Source of the DNA: Chiua virens
Lineage: Eukaryota; Basidiomycota; Agaricomycetes; Boletales; Boletaceae
Assembly: GCA_019787685.1 (NCBI GenBank)
Contig: JAHNUO010000018.1
Location: 124,001-188,000 of the forward strand
Reading direction: 5' to 3'
DNA: 64,000 bases
Below, piece by piece: positions 22,330 through 34,451 of the stretch. Under the pieces are notes generated by a model, which worked only from the letters and a program-made list of their open reading frames with translations, was not told the DNA's origin and did not search any database. The stretch's first letter is position 1, and every line of letters begins with the position of its first letter. The translations under genes were made by a program, and so were the position numbers.

Positions 22330-23345
22330 TTGCTTTTGCCACGCCATGCTTTCACCACCCCAGCTATTTCGTTCCTTTGGCGCACTCAGTCATCCCTCGA
22401 AGAACTCAGACTTTGTTTTCCTTGGGAGATATTAAAGGTCCTTGTGAGGACGCAGATAAGCAGTTCGTCCCAATAATCACTTACGAATGCACTACATCAA
22501 TTGGATTTCTCCAGAACCTCAGAACACTTCCCGCGTGCGACTATTGCGACTTTCCACTCGCTGGTCCTCGAGCTCTTGATCCCATTCCGAATTGCATATT
22601 CCGTTTTCCGCAATGCCCTGGATTCGAGCTATTCTGTTCCTCCCCGGCCTCCCCAGCTTTTCGAGTACTGAAAATAATTCACTCACCGGGCCTTCAGAAA
22701 TTGCGCATATCAGTTTTCCAAACGGCGGAGCCTAACGAGATTCGTGCATTCTGGAAATTCATAATCTCGAACCAAGGGTCTACAATGCGTAGTGATCGTA
22801 GGTTATGATTGGTCACACGCACTCATGAGTCTAATGGCCCTCGAACATCTGCGCTGTCACTCTACAGCACACATCTAGATGATAACATGCTCGAGCAAAT
22901 GGCGAACGCATGGCCAATGCTAGAACATTTCTCTTTTGAAAACAACTCCGCTGACCCCACGTTTGCTAACCGTAAACCTCCTACTCTGCACGGACTTGTT
23001 TTTGTTGGCCAAACATTGTCCGCATCTTGGTTACAAATCCCATTGCTTACGAATGAATTCGAGAGGACTCAGACACAGCTTCACTTCATCATCTGCCACT
23101 TCTCCGATAAACGCGATTTAGAATCTGTAGGAGTCGCAGAGTTTCTCTTGGGTCTCTTCCCTGGGTTCACACTGGCGGTCCAGAACTTGTACGACATCGA
23201 TACTCCTTGGTGGTGGGGGTTATGGAAAGAGCAATTCAGGTCATCGATGAACGACGCAACCAGTGATACCACGTGTGACAAGCTCGAAGGGGTGCTGTGT
23301 AATATAATGGTATGTTGTTTCGATGCATCAATTCCTTTTCCTTGA
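22330..23345 (+). pseudogene. F-box family protein relic (N-terminal F-box missing)
   Basis: Agaricomycete genomes hold hundreds of F-box/LRR-like proteins, adaptors of SCF ubiquitin ligases. The translation here shows their usual order but in three frames. TPAISFLWRTQSSLEELRLCF (about 22348-22410) corresponds to the segment after the F-box helix. A middle part follows (GFLQNLRTLPACDYCDFPLAG, FRVLKIIHSPGLQKLRIS). The C-terminal LRR-like part is STHLDDNMLEQMANAWPMLEHFSF, RKPPTLHGLVFVGQ and GVAEFLLGLFPGF. No F-box motif is seen upstream. One stop at 22806-22808 separates two otherwise continuous parts; an intron could bridge it, so a degenerate but expressed gene is not excluded. Confidence 0.5.
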
Positions 23346-26299
23346 TCTCCCTCGTGTTTCTCTTGATACTTATATCGTCCATGCCAAAAAAAAAAAAGTA
23401 CGATTTCCAAGCGTGGCGGACCGGAAAAGGTCATCGATCATGTGGCACATGTTTGAGTTGTCCATATCACTTTCCAGTGTAGTACGCCATCAGGCTCTTG
23501 GATCATTCAACTTTGTACTACAGTACTAATATCAACTGCGATGCGATGATCACTCCGTTGTCTCTTTATTCATGTCTAAATCACTCATCGGATGTCGTCT
23601 GCACGTTTCACACCAACGATCCACACGCCGTAGCGCACATCGTAGCACTAGATAGGCCGGAATTCCGGGGAACACTCGCACCCAAATGCAACAAAGAACA
23701 AATATCAATATTTGTACCTGTTTTCACGGCGCTCTCTTGGTAGGATCGAGCTAATCTTAGACTGCAGCTGGTAGTTTCGTCTCTCCTTCAATCTCATACA
23801 AAAAAAACCGAATGTTGACATTTATTACACTACTATATCAAGGCTCGGAGCTCTCGCAGGCAAAGAACAACATCTAGCGTATCGTTGCACGGCGTGCCAC
23901 TCCTGCTTCGTTACGCGAAGCTCGGAAACAAAGCCCCCTAGATCGATGGTCAGTCCTCACGTCCATCGCACAGACGAACGAAAAAGTGTACCCACACGCC
24001 TGCTTTCATACACATTCTTCACTGTTCATCAGAGATTTGCTCATCATCCCGTCTCAGAGGCAGACCATCCACATTCGGATAAAACGACTCGGCCAGTACA
24101 CGAAGCTCCTCGGGTGTGGATGTTACCACCATGTGGGCGAAGGCTTTCCTTGTTATTCTTTGCACGAACAAGAGGTCATCCACTATGTCTTCCCTTTTTT
24201 ATTGGCGATCTTAATGCCATTGCACTACACAATGTCAGCCTCGTCACAAGGAAGACTATGGCTACGTACCACGGCGAGCTCTAGCAGAGAGATGCGGGAG
24301 AGGGTCCGAATGGCTTCTGTATCCATTTTCAGAATCATCGCGTCAGGGATGAGGGTGTATATGGATTCGGATTGGATTCGGAAAGACTCGGAGAACATGT
24401 TTCTGAAATCAAGAAGTGAGGCTTGGGGATCTACGGGTGCTAGAGATGGTGACTGACCTGTTATAAATGTGATGTGGTCTGTAGTTGAAAGTGGAATTTT
24501 CTCTGAGAGAAACTTGTGCTTCCAACCACAGACTGATCGCATTTTATAGCACGTCTGGTCCACACACGAGCAACAATGCGGGTATGTTCCACACTCCAAT
24601 CTCTATTGTCTGTCTACACACGGTACACTCATCCACGTTCCACCTCTCCGAACCTGGAAATCGGTTGCTTTGTACATGTCCACCATCCAATGTGAAACAA
24701 TGCTGGACCGATCAAAGCGCTATTCGCCCGCGCTCCACTTCCGTCTGGGTCAGTCGCGGTATGCAGTCTCACATCTCACAAAGCTCGAGGCGGACACCAT
24801 TGATGACCTTCTTGAGCGATCAATAGACCGCGCCGTCGGCGAGCGTGTGGACAATTGTGATGCGCAGGCTCATCGTGGAGGTACCCGTATTTCCGCAGTG
24901 ACTGCCAGTGTTGTGCGGCGAACCAGAGGACGATCGAGTTGTCGATGTCATTTCCCAGTCTAGCACACCCCTGCCAGTGGTGATAATCATGCAATGCCAG
25001 TCATTGCCTGCCCTTTTTTGCCAACGATCCAAGACAATGTGGACCCGAAATGGCCAAGATACTTCAAGTTGTTGACTTCTCAGTGATCCGACGTCTCTAC
25101 TTCTCTCGCCGTGTCTCACGTACAGACTCACATCCGAGACTTTGACCACTCAAAAGGCGGTCAAACGACGGAACGAATGTTTGTTGACGTCGTCGCATCT
25201 CGATTGCGACCATGTCTTGAGTCTTGACACGCGGCATTGCCAGAACGATATGGGCAATCGTCCACTGCGGTGCCTGCATGCCCGTGGACAGCGTACGTGA
25301 CATGAGACACATTCTACACTGAAAGACGTGGCAGCCCGGTCGTCCGATGATGTTGCACGTCAGAACGCGTTCAAGTTTCGCTGTCGCCGTGATTGTCGCG
25401 GAATTCTTCTTGAACCTTTTCCTCCCGCGTTGCACTCGTCCTCTCGCGCTCATGAGTAACGTGGGAGACGATCGAGGGAGTGGGTGGGCAAAATAGTCCA
25501 CGAGCGATTCACAAGCGCAGGTGGCGCCGCTCTGCAAGTTCAACGTACGTAAAGGTACATCGTTCAATTCGTGATCCTCCTTTCCTTGCGGACGTTGCTC
25601 ATCAGGCTCTAGTTTTGATCACCTGTATCGTCTAATCGTGGGCATTAGTATGGTGTCTTGGATTGGCCCACGGCGATGTTAGAGTCTCTGTCATACTGGT
25701 GGTTCACCGTTCGTGAAGTACTGTAGTTTCAAGAATGCGAACCGAGCCAGTTGGTTCAAGGAATTTCATAGAAAGTAACAGTCAAACCATCGATGTGTAT
25801 CATCGTGGTTCTGATGTACAGCAAATGAGCTAGTGTGATAGACTAGAGTCCATCGAGTCGAGCTGCGGCTCGAGGTATTGCAGGTCTTCTTTGTATATGG
25901 GTCGCGCACAGCAGCTGTGATGGCGCGGATTGCCCAGGTAGGTTTGTTGTTTTGTATTAGGTATCGATCCAGCTAGCGATCGCGTTTTCGACCTCACATT
26001 GCAGTCTGCATCGTTTCGATGCTCGGAACGGGAATCTTTTTGTGCAGCGGATTTGCCACAGAGCTGTATATTCAGTTTGTATCAGCCCACCTGTGACCAA
26101 GTGATCATTGTCTGAGTCATGGTCCAGACGTGTATTTACGACGAAATAGTTTTCAATCTAGGTCGATTATATTGCAAGGGTGGTATAGATACAATTCGGT
26201 TGAAGACAGGTAGCTGCTTGGGATACTCAGGAGTCCCTCCACGCTCATCGTTGTCCGTCTGAAGCAAACACACCAGTTAGGGACAAAAGCAAGAAGATA
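23346..26299. other. Long stretch without recognisable genes
   Basis: Open frames on the minus strand at 24225-24599 and 25097-25567 are the longest. The first reads naturally in LLDFRNMFSESFRIQSESI and ILKMDTEAIRTLSRISLLEL and could be an exon of an unrecognised gene; I cannot assign it. A 12-base A run lies at about 23385. The near-palindrome GAGTCGAGCTGCGGCTCGAG occurs at about 25857. The last part should include the 3' end of the formate dehydrogenase transcript. Confidence 0.35.
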
Positions 26300-27885
26300 C
26301 TAACACGGCGACGTACATGCTTTAGTCTCGTACTTGCCTATTCGTACAACATGCACACGCCAAGCAGACGGTCAGTGGGAGAGGAAGAGTCAAAACAGGA
26401 ATAACAACGCACCGAGACCAACGATCACGTTCTGCGGTTCCTGGGCCTTCCCAGCCAGGTAATTCTCGAGAATGCTTCGTGTGCCTGCAGCATAACGCGA
26501 CTGGGCATCCAAGGTCGTGCCAGAATAGTGCGGGACCATGCCGTTCCCACCGCCAAGGGGGTTTTTCATCGTCCGCCATATGTGGTCTTTGGGTGCCGGT
26601 TGGACGTTCCATACATCACCAGCGTAACCTAGATAAAGAGACAGTTTTTGTATGAGCAATGTCCAATGTGTATAAGATTTGTGGGACAAACCGCGAAGGC
26701 GGCCACTCTGGAGAGCTGCAGCAACAGCATCCTTATCGCAGATGGCACCACGGGCAGTGTTGACCAACCATGCACCCTACGGTGGCATCTCAGACGGAGG
26801 CATATGAATCGGATTGGATCATTACGTACGGGTTTGAAGTGGCTGAGGAGCTCAGCGTTGACGAGGCCCTTGGTACCTTCATGAAGAGGACAGTTGACGG
26901 TAACGACGTCACATTGAGAGACAAATTCCTTGAGATCACCAACACGGCGGGTGTCAACAGCTTGGGCGGCAACTGCATGAAGTGAATAAGGTTTCAAGTT
27001 GCTGTTACACGACTGAACATCAACTTACCCTCTGGCAGAGAAGTATAGTCATAGTAGAGAAGCTCCTTGGGGTCGAAAGGCTTCAAGCGTTGCAGGACGC
27101 GATAACCAATGCGACCAGCACCGATAGTACCAATCACCTTGTTCTCGAGGTCGAAGGCATTGCGAGCAATTTCAGAGACTTGCCAGTCACCACGTTCGAT
27201 CATCTTAGTCAAGCCAATCAGTGATGATACAAATAAAATATCGTCACGGAATTACCTCGTGGGCAGGGACAAAGTTCCTGACGAGGAGTAGGATGGACAT
27301 GACGACATGCTCAGCCACGGAGCTAACATTCGATCCAGAGACCTTTGGAATTGAAAGTCATGATCAAACACCACAATCGCCGAAAAGGAACGTACCTCGA
27401 GGACTTGAATACTCTTCTTGACGGCAGTGTCCAGGTCGATGTGGTCAGAACCGACACCGGCGGTGATGCAGATCTTGAGGTTTTGAGCCTAAATAGGATC
27501 AGACGGCGAGCACTGACAAGGAGTTGAGAAACTCACCTTCTCCATCAAATCGCGAGTGAGATAACCGGGGTGGAAAGGGGTGGTAATCAAGACTTCGGCA
27601 TCTTTGATGTGCTTCTGGAACTCGTTGTTCGGGCCCTCCTTATCATCTGTGACCTACAGAGAGATCAGCAGACCGCAAAGGTCGATCTGCAAGGGGGACA
27701 TACGATGTATTCGTGACCGAGGGACTGGAGCCAAGGGCGGAGACCGAGCTGCAGTACCAGTATGTAGGTTAACGCGTCGACAAGGGGCAATAACGGCGAC
27801 AAACCTAGTTCTCTATAGTCCCGAGAAGCCGAGGCTCGGCGGCGACGGCCTTTCCACCACGATAAAGAACAGCGAGAACCTTCAT
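26300..27885 (-). CDS. FDH1: NAD-dependent formate dehydrogenase
   Basis: The enzyme oxidises formate to CO2 with NAD+ in the cytosol; in wood-decay fungi it disposes of formate produced from oxalate. It is a D-2-hydroxyacid dehydrogenase-fold enzyme. The start at 27883-27885 gives [20 protein letters not shown], the conserved fungal N-terminus. Then come [57 protein letters not shown](L)VRNFVPAHE, the Rossmann loop [78 protein letters not shown] and the catalytic-histidine segment [13 protein letters not shown]. At least six short introns split it. The last exon, after a junction in VIVGLG, encodes [12 protein letters not shown] and ends at TAG 26300-26302, a slightly unusual tail where the family often ends soon after KYETKAYG. 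No break is seen. Confidence 0.92.
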
Positions 27886-28626
27886 AGATGAGACTGGATA
27901 GAAGAACGAAACAATGGGATGAGGAACCTACAGGACAAGAAACGGCGTCGCTTTATACGCGTTCGAGATGAACAGGAGCAAGGAACTACACGGAAGCGTG
28001 ACTTAGATATTGATCTGTTTTTAGTGTCATCGATTGATCAACTTTGTCGACACCAACGTTTGTCAATGTACACATCCATATTTGCATGTTCCGTATCTTC
28101 CCGCCATTTTTGAGTTGTTTCCACGGTTCCCTCCGAACGGTCAATATCGGACTGGTCGTTCACTTCAGGACTCCGAATCCGTAATTTCATTAGTGAAGCT
28201 TTGAAGAAGCATAGGATGCATTCTAAAACACCTAGTTGGTGCAACAGGAATAACTTATCTGCTCATGTCATTGCACTTAGTACTAGCAAGTACTACTAGT
28301 ACATACCCTGTACTCGGCTTCAAAGTTCATGGCTCTCAATCGAAAGTAAGAAATGGTCGACGCTGTTTTGATCTTCAACCTGAGCCTGCGATTTTCTTGG
28401 TTCCCCCTCAGACTCATTCTTGGTCGACGATCCGTGAGCATTCCTAATATATTTGGCAAGTACACATCGAACTATCTATGACAGAGTCACATGTGCGCGC
28501 GCAAAGAGATTAAATGATAATAGTCGAATATGTAAAGTAAGAGGTAAGTAAGGTCCAGTGAAATAAATCAGAATAAAGCAGGATAGAACCGTAAACTCGT
28601 ACCTTCCTCAGTCCGACGTCTATGCG
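27886..28626. other. Intergenic: FDH promoter and 3' flank of the peroxidase gene
   Basis: There is no recognised gene. A short imperfect palindrome, TAGTACTAGCAAGTACTACTAG, lies at about 28279-28300. Small open frames (28038-28244, 28283-28465, both minus) have no recognisable similarity. Confidence 0.4.
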
Positions 28627-29539
28627 TCACATTTTCTCTGCCTTCTCTCCTGCCTGAGATCCGGTTTCATCCGTCGATGTATCCAAGATATTAATCATCC
28701 TTCCTTCTCTCATAGCTTTCATTCGTTCCCGGATCACGGTTGACATTTTGTACGTCTTGAACAGTCCTTGGCTGTGGGTCGGCTTCCACCCGTCCGGTAG
28801 ACGTTCTTGTTCTACCCACAGACGCAAGATGTCCAAGTCAAGCCCTTCCGTTGCCGCGCTTTCTCCGCCCAATATACCAATCGAAATCGCCATCTCTCCG
28901 CGTGCAATCTCTGCATGCAAGGTATCCAACGGCCGCGACTCTGCTTCACGCTTCACGCGGATATTGGCAACATCCTCGAGCGTAATCCGACCGGAGCGGT
29001 AACGCCCGCTCTGCTGACATGCGACCTTGACGAGCGACTTGTCGACCGCCGTAGGTGCGTACTCGTCGTCATCGTGTGCGTCGAGGTGGAAAAGAGAAGC
29101 ATCGTGCTCGACAAGATTGTGTCGTGCAAGATCAGCGAGGGACATGTCGCGATACTGCGAAAGGAGCAGGTACCCGCTAAATGCGAGGAAGTAGGCAAGC
29201 ACGGTGGATAGATTATATCCCTCTTTGAGGGCCCTCACGATATCGAAGACACCAATCTTTTTACCATTCCGTGGTCTAGGGAGTGCGAAGGTCATGAGCG
29301 AATGTAAGGACAAATCGAGCATCGTAGAGGACTTACAGAAAGCCGTGGTTCGCCAGGGTGTTAAGAGCGGGGCAAGGTGACCTGAGGTCACCGGGTTGTG
29401 GGGGGCAGTAGGCATGGGTATTTCCTGTTACAGGACATACACCATTGGAATGTGGATGATGACCGTAGGGGGGTACTGGAGAGACTAGGGTGGGTGGGAC
29501 TGGGCACGACTCAGACATGGCGTTCTTTGAGTGCGACAT
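28627..29539 (-). CDS. Heme-thiolate peroxidase (chloroperoxidase/UPO family), no signal peptide
   Basis: A member of the peroxidase family 2 (chloroperoxidase / unspecific peroxygenase) fold, which uses a Cys-ligated heme and H2O2 to halogenate or oxygenate organic substrates. Two exons: 29337-29539 and 28627-29275, together 852 nt (283 residues). They join in phase inside ANHGFLPR. The heme-ligand motif is SPCPALNTLANHG (about residues 54-66). The second motif, EHDASLFHLD, matches the EHD-S signature. IRVKREAESRPL and ARGEMAISIG follow, and WVEQERLPDGWKP lies near the C-terminus. The N-terminus is rich in Pro/His/Cys (CPVPPTLVSPVPPYGHHPHS) and has no hydrophobic signal, so an intracellular short-type enzyme is likely. 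Met at 29518 is an alternative start. Substrate is unknown. Confidence 0.88.
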
Positions 29540-29942
29540 ATGGAGGGGAAGTGATATGGGTGCTGGATATATGGACCTGACTGGGGTCGAGTCGGAGCTT
29601 ATATACCGCTTCCATATGCCTTCAAGACAGATTCCGAGTCAGATCTAAGTAATTGGTCAGTCATTGACAATTGATAAACAGAACTGCAAACATACTGCTG
29701 ACTATCATACCTGCGGCAGCTGCGTACAGACAATATGATTCAGATAGGTTGACATGGAGACCGACGCCAAAGCTGTGGCTCGCATCTGCCGTGCACAGTC
29801 ATAGTGAGCAAGCACTAGTACTGCAGAGAATGAAATCAGTAATTGGCTTGAAATGAGGCACAGCAGAGGGAACAGCAAGTTACTTCGACTTCAGTGTGGG
29901 GACTTGCAGTGCCAAATTGAGGAATGTGATGTGTTCACAACT
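29540..29942. other. Peroxidase promoter region
   Basis: The upstream region of the heme-thiolate peroxidase gene. TATATACC-like sequence lies at about 29599-29607 on the plus strand (GGTATATAAG read on the minus strand), 60 bases upstream of the ATG, a plausible TATA box. Nothing else is recognised. Confidence 0.45.
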
Positions 29943-30290
29943 TCACACGACAACGTTGTCCAGGGCTTGCTCGACGTGAAATCCTCTCATGCAATCGACC
30001 GCAATTTCGACGGCGCCGACTTTTTCGCCGTCCTCGTCTGAGATCGTAAGGCCCCGTCCCTCGACCGATTTCACATTTCCGAGCCCACGTTCGAGTCATC
30101 CTGAGCTTGAGTCAGCTTCTCATAGCGATCAAATTGGGCGATATCGATCAAGCCCGAGCCCATCACCGAGGCGTTGCACGCGGCTCAGTTCGCTGGCAGT
30201 AGCAAGCTATGTCGCTAATGACAAGTCAGCTTGTTACCTTACGGCGAAGCAAGGCTCAGCCTGTCCGTGTCTACATACTCCTCGGCCATG
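29943..30290 (-). pseudogene. Small conserved-looking gene of unknown function, broken by frame changes
   Basis: Three consecutive minus-strand reading segments look like parts of one protein but lie in different frames. They are LATASELSRVQRLGDGLGL, then GLIDIAQFDRYEKLTQAQDD, then VKSVEGRGLTISDEDGEK followed by VGAVEIAVDCMRGFHVEQAL, ending DNVVV with TGA at 29943-29945. No intron of reasonable size can join them, so I infer frameshifts. I recognise no family. The composition and the natural stop suggest a real protein until recently. Unrecognised upstream exons may lie in 30290-30542, where an open frame starts MAIPVSRYMISWVHIAF. Confidence 0.35.
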
Positions 30291-30542
30291 GGTATGATAG
30301 ATCTTCGCTCGCGTGGTTAGACTCTCAAACCGGTGGCAGCGGAATGATCGTGGGACGTTGGACCCTGTACTCAGCCAGTCACCGTATCTATCTTCGTCAC
30401 ACTTGTCCTTGTCGTCTTGCTCTGCTTCACGAAGGGACTTGCCGGGTCCAGAATCGAACAGGTGCAGATGGAAGTCACTCCCAGAAGGAACGAACGCAAT
30501 ATGAACCCACGAAATCATGTATCGTGACACGGGGATAGCCAT

Positions 30543-32029
30543 TCCCCGATTGTGACCGATGGGGGCGGCGGAGGTGCCCCCGACTCACCTCAATTCCCAC
30601 TGCCGCGCGGCCGTCATAGACTCATACATCCACGTCATTCATTCCCCACCTCTTGGTTCCCCGCCCCTTGCAAGTATGCGGAATCTGTCCCATTTGGATA
30701 CTTCCGCGAATTATGGGTATCCCGGCAACTTGGGCCCTGTTTAACTCGCCAGCTCATAGCTATAGCTAAGCGGTGTTTGGCTGACCCTTGTTAACTGACC
30801 GTTGCGGCATTCCTCAATAACGTGGGAGGTAGAGATCATGTGTTGCATGCACAAGCTACGCGATGGTCCAGCTCAGGTCGTGCATGTGGAATTCACTCGT
30901 CCCTATACATAATTTGATCCAGGATGTCGTGACAAGCGGGGCTCGACCAGGGGCAGGTCGTCTGCCAGGTGCGCCGTTCCTCATTCGCAATAACCTGTCG
31001 CGTCTGAGACTTTTTCGGTAACTGGTGTGCCGCAAACGCCGTTCCCCAGGGAGTTGATAAGGAACGGCCCTGGTACCTTTTCTTGTGAAACTTTCCTTGA
31101 CGAAAAGGTATGCTGAGGAAACTACTATCACCTGTACGGTTCAAGCGAGGCCTGAGAGTTCCGCGTCCTACAGGGATTAGTAACTGCCCCCATAAGCTTG
31201 CCATAAGCATACAGCATGTAAACATCATACTGGCGAATATGCTAAAGAATTCGGGTATATGTCAAAGATCATTCAATATTAAGTAATGCTGTGACCGGTC
31301 AACTATGTGTCTCGAGTTCACATTCTTATTTATGCCGCTCACATGCTAATCCATTATGATACGTATGGCTCAGAGATTGTCTCTGATCACCGGTGCATTT
31401 TGGTGTTTTCTATACCTGATAGTCGAGTCTACCCTTCTTTGCACCGCATGTGTGGAGTGGGCCAAGTTGGTCCAATCCCAACGGTTTCGTCTTGCGGAAT
31501 TATGCGATGGAGCCTGAAGATTACTAGGTCAGGTTCTTAGATATCTGACGAACATGCGCTAGCATCACGCAAAGTCGTCATTAGCACTCTCCATCATCCG
31601 ACTCACACACACACATCAGTCAGACAGATCTTGCGTGTCCATACACGCCGGATATCATGCTGGTAGGGTCAAGGGTAGGGTTCGGGTTTCAGCCCGGCCC
31701 GGGCGTCCTGTGTGGACCGGGATCTTACCTGGTCCCTCTACAAGTCTTGAACACCGGTCGTAGTTTGAGTCATCATAACCTTGGATAGCGCTACGGAACT
31801 CAATCAATTTGCACTCTGAGTTGACATGGCTCCACGTACGTCGTATTTGTACACTTATCTCCTTTTATTCCTCCTACCGAGTTCGGTTGCAGGTGCACGA
31901 AACTTGAACGCCGGGAATGCCGGGGATTTCTGATGTCAGTATTCTTCCATGTTACAAAAGATCCTGGTACTAGCAGTCTCGGTCCGGTCCGGTGTCCTGA
32001 AGTCTTTCCCACTTGAAAGAATTCGAGCA
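30543..32029. other. Intergenic stretch without recognisable genes
   Basis: Short open frames only (largest 30893-31228, minus). A G-rich stretch with AGGGT/GGGTT repeats followed by GC-rich inverted sequence lies at about 31664-31712, and a short (CA)n tract at about 31604-31615. No gene is supported. Confidence 0.35.
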
Positions 32030-32339
32030 GTCAGTCACTTGGGTCGCACAGGATGACTTAGTTGCTGCCGAGCGTCGACGGGACCTCGAACGCTGGATCA
32101 TACAATGGAGCCCATTCTTCATACACATCCCCGAGACTGGCTGCATCCATGATCTTCTTTGCCACGTCGTAGACGAAGCTCGCGCTTGGAGGGCCTCTGA
32201 GACTTGTGGTGAGATGCTGCTGACGAGACATGTGTACTCATCTGAGCAACACCCAGACGACCGCACAAGCAACAACAGTGTCCAACACATAAATTTGTCG
32301 GAGATTGGCCAAGGTCTTGTGCAGAAACTGTGGGGTCAT
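32030..32339 (-). pseudogene. Cytochrome P450 N-terminal relic
   Basis: On the minus strand one frame reads like the N-terminus of a basidiomycete microsomal P450. The start is at 32339 (MTPQFLHKTLANLRQIY), followed by a hydrophobic membrane anchor (VLDTVVACAVVWVLL). Then come a TGA in the place of an Arg codon, RGPPSASFVYDVAKKIMDA, DVYEEWAPLYDPAFEVPSTL, a TAA, and VILCDPSD before a last stop. The RGPPS and VYEEWA-Y-G-FEVP patterns are the conserved first beta-sheet region of fungal CYPs. The oxygen-binding helix and the Cys heme-ligand loop are absent, so this is a truncated dead copy. The TGA is one C-to-T step from CGA. Confidence 0.65.
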
Positions 32340-34451
32340 CGATCCATCCATCGAGAAAGTGGGGGAGGTCGACACGCGCTGCCAACAAGCTGTTTGAGAC
32401 TTGCATCCCTTATATGAAGCGTGGAAGGCAAGTGCCACGAAGCTGTGTCGAACATTTCAGTGCACGGAGGTTCAAACGTTCATATGAGGCGTCGCGATCA
32501 TGCCTCGTTGCGCGGGGTCGTCGTACACCTGCCACAGCGGTACTCCGCACGAAACCTTTGAGGCTCTTATCCCAAGGTCCATCAAGGCCGAACTCGAATC
32601 CCGTCGGCCGGTGCCACGCGCATTGCCTGAGATTGCTTTACTTTCGGCTGTGATGGAGATCGTAGCAACAAATTTGACTGTACTGATGGTCAATGCAGAC
32701 TGAGAGACATGTTTGCGACCTAGGAAGTATCGGCGAAGAGTGATAGGGAATGAAAAGGTGAGTGTATCCACCTTGGTAATCCCCCCTCGCTTCTGCTGGG
32801 TGACTTGGTGCTTGAGTCACTTCTCCGGTCAATCTCCATCGTGTTCATCATCGATCCAGTTATTCTTAACCTTGTCAGAATATCGAGTATTCGACGAGGA
32901 GATCAGCGACAGACCTGACAAGCCGAATCATAAAGCACCGAAGTCAAATGAGGAATCGCGACGTGACTGAAAATTGCAACGGCTTTCCGTTACCTGTCAC
33001 TGCGTCTCGTCAGCGAGTGTACAACAAAATGACAAGAAACCTATTCCCGACCTAACTTGAAGTACGGTGACACTCCTTGTGCGGTCATGATCCCCTTGCC
33101 TATTTTTACGACCCTGATCCGTGTTCGTCGTTCAACAAACTATAAGTCAAACCCTCCACTTGCAATGTTCTCCATAGACAACTTCTCAAATGGTGTCATA
33201 AAGTACGTCCGCGTAACTTTCTTTCCCCCACCTCTAGACCGTAGAGTACAACGATCTTCCCTCAGAGCACACGGGAAACCTCGAAGGCCCTACCCTACCC
33301 ATTTGCCATGTCGCCCGCCGTGATGAGCAGCTTACCGATACCTCCAGGGAAAGATGGGTTGAGTGGTTCCTCAAAGTCCAATTGTTCTCATTCGTCAGTG
33401 AGTGATTTAGACGACGCTCAAAAGAACCTCAAATGCACGGACACATGTGCGAGTGACGCTTGAAGAAATTGCCGCGAGATCGGCCATTATTCTAGAAGGA
33501 ACGTTGCTGGAGAGGCGAAATGGGTAAGCGGTATTACATACGTATGTGATGGGAAGAGTTCGTACGACTTGACGACAGATTGTCATAGAAAGACCAAGAT
33601 GAATGCTGCACCGTTTTGATTGCACGATGTGGGCATGGGGAATGCACATATTCGTGCAAATAGTTCAGAGAACCATAAACCTACGAAACTCGAATCAAGG
33701 TCAGACGAAATCTCGGGAAGAGCAGGCTTACTGGTATGTACAGTTTACCCCGAAGACACCTGTCGAACCAACTTCCGGGGTACTTGGGTAGAATTTGTCC
33801 AGCGTAGTGCCAATAACTTACGGCACAAAAAAAGCACTTAGAGCCTGGGGACCCCTTCAAAGAATGCAGGTCAGTAGGCGTGGCGTGACTTCTCAAGTTA
33901 TTCAAATCAAATTTTCTGTAGTGAACCATTTTCTGGAATCAAATGGCAGTACAGGGTTTCAAAGGCATGTGAACTGCCGGAGTCAATGGAGACTGAGCGC
34001 AGCCGCAACTTCTGAGTATACGTGCAACGATGGTGACGACCGGTATGAAGCGACAAACTGGGAGACGTTCCTGAGTGTTCAGTTCAGTTTCCTGGTATAA
34101 TCTCTCATTACTGATAACGTGAGTTGCCTATGTGCTGATTCGAGTCAGTCAATATTTTTTAGGTAAAATTTGCGTGAGATTGGGTCTGGGGCATACCATT
34201 TCTCAAAGTTTCATAGTTGGTGATCCTGCCAAGTGTTTGGAGTAACGATGCACATCCGGGTACTTGTGACAACTGGCCCATCTTACTCCCAGTGGGTCGT
34301 CGCACAAGCGGTAGAATTATCGCAGAAGCATTCCACTAATCGGATTCGGGTAACATGCGTAGCGGAGGCATGATCATTATTCCAAATTTATGATGTCCTA
34401 CAGAGTCAGTGCGCGATTGTTGCCCACCTCCGTGTTACGTGGTCCACGAAT
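32340..34451. other. Intergenic stretch with unassigned coding-like fragments
   Basis: Two pieces look like protein but cannot be placed. On the plus strand 33228-33410 reads TVEYNDLPSEHTGNLEG, then PTLPICHVARRDEQLTDTS and RERWVEWFLKVQLFSFVSE before a stop. The stretch near 33450-33530 reads VTLEEIAARSAIILEGTLLE in one frame. A minus-strand frame at 32472-32771 is also open. These may be relics of one gene; no family is recognised. Confidence 0.3.

Noticed and set aside
30440..30470. tRNA B-box-like GTTCGATTC on the minus strand
   Set aside because: No matching A box, no acceptor or anticodon stem could be drawn.
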